The position numbers and the translations under genes were made by a program. Under the pieces are notes generated by a model. That model was given only the letters and a program-made list of their open reading frames with translations. It did no database searches and was not told the origin of the DNA. Shown piece after piece: positions 24,048 through 31,451 of a stretch of 64,000 nt of DNA. The first letter of the stretch is position 1. The number at the start of each line of letters is the position of its first letter. This DNA comes from Streptomyces xinghaiensis S187 (GTDB lineage Bacteria; Actinomycetota; Actinomycetes; Streptomycetales; Streptomycetaceae). The stretch covers positions 2,170,001 to 2,234,000 of the forward strand of contig NZ_CP023202.1 of assembly GCF_000220705.2 (NCBI RefSeq). The letters run 5' to 3'.

Positions 24048-24060
24048 GACTGGCTATGAC
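24035..24060. promoter_or_regulatory. TGACT repeat array D (MFS / XRE regulator divergent promoter)
   Basis: Plus strand: ATGACTC (24035), ATGACTG (24046) and ATGACTG (24056), pitch 11 and 10 bp. It lies in the divergent promoter of the exporter and the XRE/TPR regulator and points at the regulator, which suggests autoregulation. A candidate -10 box for the regulator, TACACT, is at 24094-24099. Confidence 0.65.
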
Positions 24061-24157
24061 TGAGATGAAAAGACCAGGTACGGAAGGGGCCGGTACACTC
24101 CCCTGTCATAGTTCGTTACTTCCCCCGCGTCCACACAACCTTTGGCGAGCGATTACC

Positions 24158-25438
24158 TTGACGGTCGAGCAACCGGAATTCGGGAGGCAGGTACGGGAGA
24201 TCCGCCGTGCGCAGGGCCTGTCACAGACGGACCTCGCCGGTGACAACATGTCACCCAGCTATATCTCCCTCGTCGAGAGCGGCCGCCGCGCCCCCAGCGT
24301 CAAACTGGCCCGGGTCATCGCCGAGCGCCTGGGCGTCCCGCTCCAGCAGCTCGTCGCCCCCCAGCCGCGCGAGGAGCGGCGCACCCACCGGCTGGGCCTC
24401 GTCGGACGGCTCGTCGCCGCCCGCTCCTCGCAGCTCTCCGGCGACTGGGAGGCGGCCCACGACCAGCTCCGCGAGGTCATCGAACGCGCCGGCGACTCCG
24501 AGGCGGACGAGGTGCTGTGGGAGGCCCGCTGGGACCTGGCCACCACCCTCGGCCACCTCGGCCGGCAGCGGGAGCGCGAGGAGACCCTCCGCGGGCTGCT
24601 GGACGATCCGCTCACCGAGGCGTCACCGCTGCTGCTCACCCGGGTCTCCGTGGAGTTCGCCCAGGCACTGCGGCTCGCGGGGAAGCTCTCCGAGAGCGTG
24701 CGCGTCGCCGAGGAGGCCGTCCGCTCCGCGGAGTCCCTCGGCGCCGACCCCGCCGAGACCGTCCGCGCCCGGGTCGCGCTGCTGTCGGCCTGCGCCGAGA
24801 GCGGCGACTGGCAGCGGGCCGCGGGGATCGCCGAGGAGCTGCGCGACGCCGTGTCCGCCCTTCCCGACGGCCGGGTGAAGGCCGTCGCCCTGTGGGCCTG
24901 CGCCGGTGCCCGGTACGCGGCCGGGGACACCCCGCAGGCGCTCAAACTCCTGGACCGGGCCGTCGAACTGGCCACCCCCGCCACCGATCTGCAGCTCAGC
25001 GCCCGGCTGTCCGTGGCCGGGGCGCTGATGCGCCTCTCCGCCGGTGAGGCGGAGGCCGCGGAGATCCTGCTGGAGCAGGCCCGGCGGACCACGTCCCTGC
25101 TCGGCTCCGACGGCCGGCGGACCCAGCTCGCGGCCGCCTCCGTCGCGCTGAGCCTCCACCGCGGCGACACCGGCGCGGCCCTGGACCAGGCGCGCGAGGC
25201 GGAGGCCGGCCTCGACGGAACGGCACCGCTGGACGAGGCCCGGTGCACCGTGGCTCTCGCCAGGGCACACCGGGCCGCCGGCGCCGCCGGGGAGGCCGAC
25301 GCCCGCTACCGCGACGCCGCCGCCCGCTACGAGCGGACCGGCGCCTACCGCTTCGCGGTGGAGGTCTGGCGGGAGCTCAGCGAGCCCGTCCCGCCCGGCC
25401 GCACGGGCTTCGACCCGCACGCGCTCGTCATGCCATGA
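24158..25438 (+). CDS. XRE-family HTH regulator with TPR domain
   Basis: 426 residues from TTG at 24158 (TVEQPEFGRQVREIR), placed just before the HTH; an in-frame ATG at 24056 would add 34 Pro-rich residues but overlaps array D. The HTH at about 10-65 has LSQTDLAGDN followed by YISLVESGRRAPS, the classic Cro/C1 recognition region. The rest (80-415) is alpha-helical, Ala/Glu-rich TPR-like repeats that could bind a peptide, acyl or protein signal. It is the only clear DNA-binding regulator inside the cluster, and its own promoter holds array D, so it is the leading candidate to bind the TGACT arrays. Confidence 0.85.
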   Translation: MTVEQPEFGRQVREIRRAQGLSQTDLAGDNMSPSYISLVESGRRAPSVKLARVIAERLGVPLQQLVAPQPREERRTHRLGLVGRLVAARSSQLSGDWEAAHDQLREVIERAGDSEADEVLWEARWDLATTLGHLGRQREREETLRGLLDDPLTEASPLLLTRVSVEFAQALRLAGKLSESVRVAEEAVRSAESLGADPAETVRARVALLSACAESGDWQRAAGIAEELRDAVSALPDGRVKAVALWACAGARYAAGDTPQALKLLDRAVELATPATDLQLSARLSVAGALMRLSAGEAEAAEILLEQARRTTSLLGSDGRRTQLAAASVALSLHRGDTGAALDQAREAEAGLDGTAPLDEARCTVALARAHRAAGAAGEADARYRDAAARYERTGAYRFAVEVWRELSEPVPPGRTGFDPHALVMP

Positions 25439-26108
25439 CCGGCGGTCTGTCGCCCACCTGCCACACGAACACCCGCCGCATCTCGGAGGAGGTCGCCACG
25501 GAGGCCGCCAGCCCGGGTTCGGCGGGCACGTCGTAGACATAGGCGACGGGCGGGTCCGCGGACTCACCGCCACCGGAAGCCGGCGGCAGCAGCACCCGGC
25601 CCTCCCGGTGCTGGATCAGTGCGTCCACCTCACCCGCCAGGGCGAGCCGTCCGTACCCCGAGAGCCGCAGGGAGGCCTCCTTGCGCGTCCACAACTGGGC
25701 CAGCCGGCGGGAGCGTTCCTCCTCCGGGGCCTCGTCCACGAACAGCCGCTCGGAACGGCTGAACGGCAGAAACGCTTCCTCGTCCAGGAGGCTCGGCACA
25801 CCGTGCCCGCTCACCGCCACGGCCGAACCACCGGCCAGCGCGACGAACTGCCGCCGCTCGTCCGGGCACACCGCGATGTCCACCGACGAGCCCTCCAGCT
25901 CCGGCCGCCCGTAGACATCGCGCCGCAGCGGTACCTCGCGCTCCGGCAGATCCATCAACTGGCCGAGAAAGGCCCGCAGTGCGGCCCACCGGCCCCTCGC
26001 CCCGGCGGCGCGGCGGTCCAGCCGCACCGAGAAGACGTGCAACTCGCGATCCGCGAACGGACGGTGGCGGTCAACCACCGGAACCGGACCCGCGTCTGTT
26101 CCATGCAT
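25428..26108 (-). CDS. 4'-phosphopantetheinyl transferase-like protein, divergent metal site
   Basis: 226 residues from ATG at 26108, with AGGGGGA upstream. It resembles Sfp-type transferases in length and in the late motif WTRKEASLRL (consensus W-x-x-KEA-x-x-K; the final Lys is Arg). The middle motif, normally GxDxE with two Mg ligands, reads AVAVSGHGVPSL here, so both acidic residues are missing; the NLSHS motif is also absent. It should convert the apo-ACP (18090) to holo form, but may be a weak, altered or non-catalytic member. It ends 11 bp inside the 3' end of the convergent regulator gene and marks the right edge of the cluster. Confidence 0.7.
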   Translation of the reverse strand: MHGTDAGPVPVVDRHRPFADRELHVFSVRLDRRAAGARGRWAALRAFLGQLMDLPEREVPLRRDVYGRPELEGSSVDIAVCPDERRQFVALAGGSAVAVSGHGVPSLLDEEAFLPFSRSERLFVDEAPEEERSRRLAQLWTRKEASLRLSGYGRLALAGEVDALIQHREGRVLLPPASGGGESADPPVAYVYDVPAEPGLAASVATSSEMRRVFVWQVGDRPPVMA

Positions 26109-26139
26109 CGCATCCCCCTAGATGGCACGGAGTACGGAG

Positions 26140-26163
26140 CGCCCGGGAACGGGTACCCGGGCG
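26140..26163. other. hairpin upstream of the phosphopantetheinyl transferase gene
   Basis: Perfect 8-bp inverted repeat CGCCCGGG / CCCGGGCG with an 8-nt loop in the divergent region between the transferase (minus) and the LuxR-type regulator (plus). It may be an operator or an mRNA leader hairpin. No TGACT array is present in this region. Confidence 0.35.
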
Positions 26164-26315
26164 TTCCCACGGAATCCCGCCACCCCCACCGGTCATGCGG
26201 GGGTGCATCGGGACAGGTAAAACTCAAGCCAATCCTGACAGCGGAGTCCGCTCGCTAATCTCATCCCTCAGAAGGATTCGACACCCCCCACTCGGCGGGG
26301 TCCGGAAGGGGGACC

Positions 26316-27107
26316 GTGATCCGCGTGGCACTCCTCGGCGCGGCCCGTGAGCGGTCCGCCCTGCGCACGGCCCTGGCCGCCCCGGGCATCACGGTCGTCG
26401 GGGCGGACCGGCCTCCCCGGCTCCCCCAGCCGCACCGGGAGCCCGCGGACCCCGGCCCGGCGCGGGCCGATCTGGTGCTGCTCGCCGCCGCGCCGGACCG
26501 CCCGGCCCCGCTCACCGCCGTCCGGTCCCTGCGCTCCCGGCCGGCGGCCCCGCCGGTGGTGGTCCTGACCTCCGCCCCCGGCGCCGAGTACATCGCCGGC
26601 TGTCTCGCCGCGGGGGCCGCGGGCGTGCTGGACCCGGGCGCCGACCGGCCCGTCCTGCTCTCCTGCTTACGCATCCTGGCCTCCGGGGGGCGCGTCTTCC
26701 CCGCCCCCGCCGCCCGCGTCCGGACCCCCGACCCGGACACCCGCCCGGACACCCGCGGGGCCGGCCGTCCGGCCGGCCGCCCGGGCACCCGCCGGAATCC
26801 CGGGCCCGCGGCCGGCGACCACCGGGCGCTCACCCGGCTGACGCTCCGTCAGCGCGAGGTGCTCTGCCTGCTGGCGGCCGGGCTCACCAACCCCGCCATC
26901 TCCGCGCGGCTCGGCATCGCGCCGGCCACCGTCAAGGAGCACGTCAGCGCCACCCTGCGGAAACTGGGCGTCAGCAACAGGACGAGCGCCGCCGTCCTCG
27001 CCCACCGGGCCGGCTGGACCGACGGCGGACGCCCGCCCCCGGCCGCGCCCGCGCCCCACGAACCGGCCGGGCGCCCCGCCGCCCCGCGGCTGCCGCCACC
27101 GTCCTGA
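26316..27107 (+). CDS. atypical LuxR-type regulator with degenerate receiver
   Basis: 263 residues from GTG at 26316 behind GGAAGGGGGACC. The N-terminal domain has receiver topology but no phosphorylation residues: LLGAARE in place of the acidic pair, LVLLAAAP in place of the Asp loop and VLDPGADR in place of the Lys. A Pro/Arg-rich linker (130-165) and a LuxR HTH follow (about 172-235: LTLRQREVLCLLAAGLTNPAI). With the similar protein at 5370 it brackets the biosynthetic cluster. It presumably acts without phosphorylation, perhaps by ligand binding as reported for some JadR1-like atypical regulators. Confidence 0.83.
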   Translation: MIRVALLGAARERSALRTALAAPGITVVGADRPPRLPQPHREPADPGPARADLVLLAAAPDRPAPLTAVRSLRSRPAAPPVVVLTSAPGAEYIAGCLAAGAAGVLDPGADRPVLLSCLRILASGGRVFPAPAARVRTPDPDTRPDTRGAGRPAGRPGTRRNPGPAAGDHRALTRLTLRQREVLCLLAAGLTNPAISARLGIAPATVKEHVSATLRKLGVSNRTSAAVLAHRAGWTDGGRPPPAAPAPHEPAGRPAAPRLPPPS

Positions 27108-27202
27108 AACGGCCCCGCCTGACCGCTCCGCGGACCGCTACATCCTTGGATGTACGTCCGGGAGCCGACGCCCCGCCCCGACTCCCGTGCTGTGATGGGC
27201 CC

Positions 27203-28438
27203 ATGCCGTCCGCCGTCCCCCTCCCGCCCCGCGACGATGGCCTGATTGCCGCAGGTGGTCTTCTCGGCGGTCTGGTCCTGTGGTACTTCGAGATCTACAC
27301 CACGGTCCCGCGCAGCGCCGACCTCGGCGCACTGCCGCTCGCCCCGCTGGCCGTGATGTGCGTCGCCGTGCTGCTGCGCCGCACCGGCCAGCCGTGGGCC
27401 CTGCTGATCGGGGTCGGCGCCCTCGTCGCGGACCAGGTGATCGGCTCCCTGCTGGCGACGGTCCTGATGTTCACCGACGTCGTCTACGCCAGTGTGCTGT
27501 ACGGGCGCCCCGGCATGGCCCGCCATGTGCTCTCGCTGTCCACGGTGGCCACGGTGGGCGTCACCTTCTGGGCCCTGGCCGCCCACCCGGAGCCGGAGTC
27601 GCTGCTCGTCGGCGTGGTCTGCGCCCTCATCACGATCGCCCCCGCCTGGAGCGGCCTCACCATCCGCGAACACCGGGAGGCCGCCCGCGAGGAGCGGCTG
27701 CGCGCCGAACAGACGGCGCTGCTCTCCGAGATGGACCGCCGCGAGGCGGTGGCCGCCGAACGGGGCCGGATGGCACGGGAGTTGCACGACCTGGTGGCCA
27801 ACCACCTCTCCGCGATCGCCATCCACTCCACCGCCGCGCTCTCCCTGGGCGACCAGAAGGCCGCCCAGGAGGCCCTCCGGGTCATACGGGAGAACAGTGT
27901 GCAGGGCCTGGCCGAGATGCGCGGGCTGATCGGCCTGCTGCGCGCCGGCGAGGGCGAGGAGGCGGATCTGCTCGCCGCCCCCCGCCTCGACGGCCTCGAC
28001 GCGCTGCTGGACCAGAGCCGGGCCAACGGGGCGGGCAGCGGCCTGGAGTTCGTCCTGGAGGACACCCGCACGCCAGGCCTGCGGCTGCCGGCCCCGGTCG
28101 AGATGGCGGCGTACCGGATTGTCCAGGAGTCGCTGACGAACACGCTCAAGCACGCCTCGCCCGGCACCGTGACCGTACGGCTGGCGCACGAGGACGGCGG
28201 GCCGCTGACCGTGGAGGTCCGCAGCCCCTGCGACACCGGCGGCCGTCCCCGCGCGCCCGGCGCCGGGGCGGGCCTGGTGGGCATGGAGGAACGGGTGGCC
28301 CTGCTGGGCGGCGCCTTCGAGGCCGGACCGGTCGCCGCGCCCGCGGGCGCCGGGCAGCACACCGGGCCGCCCCCCGCCCGGGCACAGGAATGGCAGGTGC
28401 GGGCGGAACTGCCCGCCGACGTGAAGGGATCGTCATGA
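27203..28438 (+). CDS. two-component sensor histidine kinase (NarL-system type)
   Basis: 411 residues from ATG at 27203. Four to five membrane helices (about 10-155) are followed by a coiled coil, then a HisKA_3 dimerisation domain with the phospho-acceptor His in RMARELHDLVANHLSAIAIH, and an HATPase_c domain (N box EMAAYRIVQESLTNTLKHA, G box GAGLVGMEERV). The last codons overlap the response regulator start by ATGA, so the two form a coupled pair. The signal sensed is unknown. It lies between the biosynthetic cluster and a chitinase gene. Confidence 0.9.
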   Translation: MPSAVPLPPRDDGLIAAGGLLGGLVLWYFEIYTTVPRSADLGALPLAPLAVMCVAVLLRRTGQPWALLIGVGALVADQVIGSLLATVLMFTDVVYASVLYGRPGMARHVLSLSTVATVGVTFWALAAHPEPESLLVGVVCALITIAPAWSGLTIREHREAAREERLRAEQTALLSEMDRREAVAAERGRMARELHDLVANHLSAIAIHSTAALSLGDQKAAQEALRVIRENSVQGLAEMRGLIGLLRAGEGEEADLLAAPRLDGLDALLDQSRANGAGSGLEFVLEDTRTPGLRLPAPVEMAAYRIVQESLTNTLKHASPGTVTVRLAHEDGGPLTVEVRSPCDTGGRPRAPGAGAGLVGMEERVALLGGAFEAGPVAAPAGAGQHTGPPPARAQEWQVRAELPADVKGSS

Positions 28439-29112
28439 CGGAGTCAGCCGGGCAGCCCGTCCGGGTGCTGGTGGCCGAGGACCAGTCCGCCGTCCGGGGA
28501 GGGCTGGTGCTGATCCTCCGCTCCTCCCCCGGCATCGAGGTGGCCGGCGAGGCCGCGGACGGCGAGGAGGCCGTGCGGCTGGCCCGGGAACTCCGCCCGG
28601 ACGTGGTGCTCATGGACGTCCAGATGCCGAGGCTCGACGGGGTCTCGGCGACCAGGACGATCACCGCGGAAGGGCTGGCGGACGTCCTCGTCCTGACCAC
28701 CTTCGATCTGGACGAGTACGTCTTCGGCGCCCTGCGCGCGGGCGCGGCCGGCTTCCTGCTCAAGGACAGCGAGGCGGCGGAACTGGTGGCGGCGGTACGG
28801 ACGGTGGCCCGCGGCGACGGGCTGATCGCCCCCGCCGTGACCCGCCGGCTGATCGCCGAGTTCGCCTGCCCGGGCCGGGAGAGCCGCACCGGCGCGGAGG
28901 ATCCCGCGGTGCTGCGGACCCTGACGCCGCGCGAACGGGAGGTGCTGGGCTGCCTGGGTGAGGGCCTGTCCAACGCCGACATCGCCCGGCGGCTGCGGAT
29001 GGCGGAGGCCACGGTGAAGACCCATGTGAGCAGGCTGCTGGGCAAGCTGGAGCTGCGCAGCCGGGTCCAGGCGGCCGTGCTGGCACGGGAGTTGGGCGTC
29101 CGGGGGCCGTGA
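28435..29112 (+). CDS. NarL-type response regulator, partner of the upstream kinase
   Basis: 225 residues. An intact receiver has the acidic pair VAEDQ, phospho-acceptor Asp in VVLMDVQMP, Thr in LTTFD and Lys in LLKDSEA. A LuxR HTH follows (about 158-220: LTPREREVLGCLGEGLSNADIA). It overlaps the kinase gene by 4 nt. All phosphorylation residues are present, in contrast to the two degenerate regulators flanking the cluster. Confidence 0.92.
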   Translation: MTESAGQPVRVLVAEDQSAVRGGLVLILRSSPGIEVAGEAADGEEAVRLARELRPDVVLMDVQMPRLDGVSATRTITAEGLADVLVLTTFDLDEYVFGALRAGAAGFLLKDSEAAELVAAVRTVARGDGLIAPAVTRRLIAEFACPGRESRTGAEDPAVLRTLTPREREVLGCLGEGLSNADIARRLRMAEATVKTHVSRLLGKLELRSRVQAAVLARELGVRGP

Positions 29113-29234
29113 TGCCCCGGGGCCGGCGGGCGGACCGCGCGGCGCCGGAGCGACGGCGGGGCGGGCGGATGGACGGGCAGCGGGGCGGGCGGAGGGGCGT
29201 CCGGCGGGGCATTCCGGGACGGGACTGCGGCACA

Positions 29235-29250
29235 ACTGGTCCAGACCTCT
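29235..29250 (+). promoter_or_regulatory. DasR-type operator (dre) upstream of chitinase
   Basis: ACTGGTCCAGACCTCT differs from the DasR consensus ACTGGTCTAGACCACT at two of 16 positions. DasR represses chitin and N-acetylglucosamine genes until amino-sugar phosphates bind it. The second direct-repeat half common in Streptomyces chitinase promoters follows (TACAGACCT at 29261). The site abuts the -35 box. Confidence 0.7.
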
Positions 29251-29278
29251 TGACCAGAGGTACAGACCTTTCTACCCT
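29250..29278 (+). promoter_or_regulatory. chitinase promoter
   Basis: TTGACC (29250-29255) and TACCCT (29273-29278) separated by 17 bp form a good housekeeping-type promoter, overlapping the DasR-type operator by one base. The start codon is about 100 bp downstream. Confidence 0.6.
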
Positions 29279-29382
29279 CCTCAGCAATGCGAAGGCCACA
29301 CCCTCCCGCCCCGCGCGGGCGGAGGGGCGTGCCGTCGGGCGGCCGCAGGATCCACCCCCAACGGATCGACTGAGGAGCAGCC

Positions 29383-30678
29383 TTGCGCTCAGGAACCTCC
29401 CCCCTCCCCCACCGCCGCCCCCGCGCACCCCGCCGGGCCGCCGCGGTCCTCATCACCCTCCTGCTCTCCCTCACCGCCCTCGCCCCCGCCGCCCAGGCCG
29501 CCCCGGAGCCGGCCCCGGAGGCGGCCCCCGCCGCCGCGGCCCCCGCCGCCGCGGCCCCCGCCGCCGCGGCCCCCGTCAAGCTGGGCTACTTCACCAACTG
29601 GGCGGGCTACGGCCGGAACCACCACCTCAAGGACCTGGTCACCTCCGGCACCGCCGCGAAGCTGACCCACATCAACTACGCCTTCGGCAACGTCACCGGC
29701 GGCAGATGCGCCATCGGCGACGCCTACGCCGACCACGACCGGGCGTACACCGCCGAGCAGAGCGTCGACGGCCGCGCCGACACCTGGGACCAGCCGCTGC
29801 GCGGCAACTTCAACCAGCTCCGCAAGCTCAAGGAGCGGTACCCGCACCTCAAGGTGCTCTGGTCGTTCGGCGGCTGGACCTGGTCCGGCGGCTTCACCGA
29901 GGCGGCCGCCGACCCCGAGGGCTTCGCCCGCTCCTGCCGTGACCTCGTCGAGGACCCGCGCTGGGCGGACGTCTTCGACGGCATCGACCTGGACTGGGAG
30001 TACCCCAACGCCTGCGGGCTGCGGTGCGACTCCAGCGGCCCGCAGGCCTTCGCCACGATGATGCGGGCCATGCGCGGCGCGTTCGGGAACGACCTGGTCA
30101 CCGCCGCCATCACCGCCGACGCCTCGGAGGGCGGCAAGCTCGACGCCACCGACTACGGCGCCGCCGCGCAGTACACCGACTGGTACAACGTGATGACGTA
30201 CGACTTCTTCGGCGCCTGGGACGCCGACGGCCCCACCGCCCCGCACTCCCCGCTCACCTCCTACGACGGCATCCCCGCGGCGGGCTTCACCGCCGACGCG
30301 GCCGTCCGGAAACTCACGGAGCAGGGCGTCCCCGCCGGAAAACTGCTGCTCGGCATCGGCTTCTACGGCCGCGGCTGGACAGGCGTCACGCAGAGCGAGC
30401 CGGGTGGCGCCGCGAGCGGCCCGGCGCCGGCCACCTACGAGTCCGGCATCGAGGACTACAAGGTGCTGAAGACGGCGTGCCCGGTCACGGGCACCGTCGC
30501 GGGCACCGCCTACGCCCACTGCGGCGACCAGTGGTGGAGCTACGACACCCCGGGCACCATCGCCGGGAAGATGGCCTACGCCAAGGAGCGGGGGCTCGGC
30601 GGGGCGTTCTTCTGGGAGACCAGCGGTGACACCGCCGACGGCGAACTGATCGCCGCGATCGACCGCGGCCTGCGGTAG
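29383..30678 (+). CDS. secreted GH18 chitinase
   Basis: 431 residues from TTG at 29383, behind GAGGAG. The Sec signal peptide has a Pro/Arg-rich basic start, hydrophobic core AAAVLITLLLSLTALAP and an AQA|AP cleavage site. A PAAAA repeat follows (15-bp DNA repeat near 29520-29572), then the GH18 barrel. The catalytic motif DGIDLDWEYP is intact, with Glu as acid, as are SFGGWTWSGGF and the late YDTPGTIAGKMAYAK/GGAFFWE segments. There is no chitin-binding or FnIII domain. It hydrolyses chitin outside the cell. A DasR-type site in the promoter fits induction by amino sugars. Confidence 0.95.
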   Translation: MRSGTSPLPHRRPRAPRRAAAVLITLLLSLTALAPAAQAAPEPAPEAAPAAAAPAAAAPAAAAPVKLGYFTNWAGYGRNHHLKDLVTSGTAAKLTHINYAFGNVTGGRCAIGDAYADHDRAYTAEQSVDGRADTWDQPLRGNFNQLRKLKERYPHLKVLWSFGGWTWSGGFTEAAADPEGFARSCRDLVEDPRWADVFDGIDLDWEYPNACGLRCDSSGPQAFATMMRAMRGAFGNDLVTAAITADASEGGKLDATDYGAAAQYTDWYNVMTYDFFGAWDADGPTAPHSPLTSYDGIPAAGFTADAAVRKLTEQGVPAGKLLLGIGFYGRGWTGVTQSEPGGAASGPAPATYESGIEDYKVLKTACPVTGTVAGTAYAHCGDQWWSYDTPGTIAGKMAYAKERGLGGAFFWETSGDTADGELIAAIDRGLR

Positions 30679-30770
30679 AAGGCGGACGCGGGGCCGTCAC
30701 CGCCCCGCACCCGGCGACCGGGGAGAGCGGTGCCGCCCGCCGCCTCCCCGGTTCTCCTGTACAACGGAGC

Positions 30771-30803
30771 GGGGCCCCACCGGACCGCGTCCGGCGGGGC
30801 CCC
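30771..30803 (+). terminator. chitinase terminator hairpin
   Basis: Two 15-nt arms (30771-30785 and 30789-30803) pair with one mismatch around a 3-nt loop, 93 bp after the chitinase stop. GC-only stem, typical of Streptomyces terminators. Confidence 0.55.
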
Positions 30804-30876
30804 GGCTCGGCTAAGCCACGTTCACCCTCCCCCAGACTCCGTCCGGGGGCACCCCCAACCAACGAGACACCTTTTC

Positions 30877-31326
30877 TCAGGCCACATTGACTCGTTGCCC
30901 CGGCGGGGCCGCTTCGAGCCAGGCGAGGAAGCCCGTCAGGGCGTCCTCGCTCATCGCCAGTTCCAGGCGGGTGTCGCGGTGCGCGCAGCCGAGGACGACG
31001 GCGTCGGAGAGCAGGGCCAGCTCCTCCTCGCCCTGCGGGGTGCGGCGCGCCACCACCTCGATCGCGGAGCGCTCCAGGACCCGGCGGGGCCGGGGCGCGT
31101 AGGAGAACACCCGGAACCATTCGATCCGGTCACCGCTGTAGCGGGCGACGCCGTAGATCCAGCCCTTGCCGCTGGGCTCGGGCTCCCCCTCGGGCACGTC
31201 CCAGCGCAGGCTGCAGTCGAAGGTGCCGCCGGAGCGCTGGATCAGTCTCCGCCGCAGACCGAAGACGAAGAGCCCCAACAGCACCAGCGCGACGACCGCG
31301 CCGCTCAGCACAAGAGCGAGGACCAT
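30877..31326 (-). CDS. DUF2550-type membrane protein downstream of ATP synthase
   Basis: About 149 residues. One N-terminal membrane helix (VLALVLSGAVVALVLLGLFVFG) is followed by basic RRRLIQRSGGTFDCSLRWD and a cytoplasmic beta-rich domain. Sequence and position right after atpC match the actinobacterial DUF2550 family; function unknown. ATG at 31326 has GAGGAGG nine bases upstream; a GTG two codons earlier (31332) is closer to it but less favourably spaced. A strong hairpin separates it from the ATP synthase operon. Confidence 0.85.
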   Translation of the reverse strand: MVLALVLSGAVVALVLLGLFVFGLRRRLIQRSGGTFDCSLRWDVPEGEPEPSGKGWIYGVARYSGDRIEWFRVFSYAPRPRRVLERSAIEVVARRTPQGEEELALLSDAVVLGCAHRDTRLELAMSEDALTGFLAWLEAAPPGQRVNVA

Positions 31327-31380
31327 CTCCACCGACCTCCTCGCCTCACGTACCCGACCAGTATGACGTCATGTACCGCA

Positions 31381-31426
31381 ACAGCCGCGGACTGCCCCGG
31401 AGGTTCCCGGAGTGGTCCGCGGCTGT
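31381..31426 (-). terminator. hairpin after the ATP synthase operon
   Basis: Perfect 12-bp arms ACAGCCGCGGAC (31381-31392) and GTCCGCGGCTGT (31415-31426) with a 22-nt loop, just after the atpC stop. Likely terminator of the atp operon. Confidence 0.65.
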
Positions 31427-31451
31427 GCTCATCGTGCGTGTCGTGACCGTC

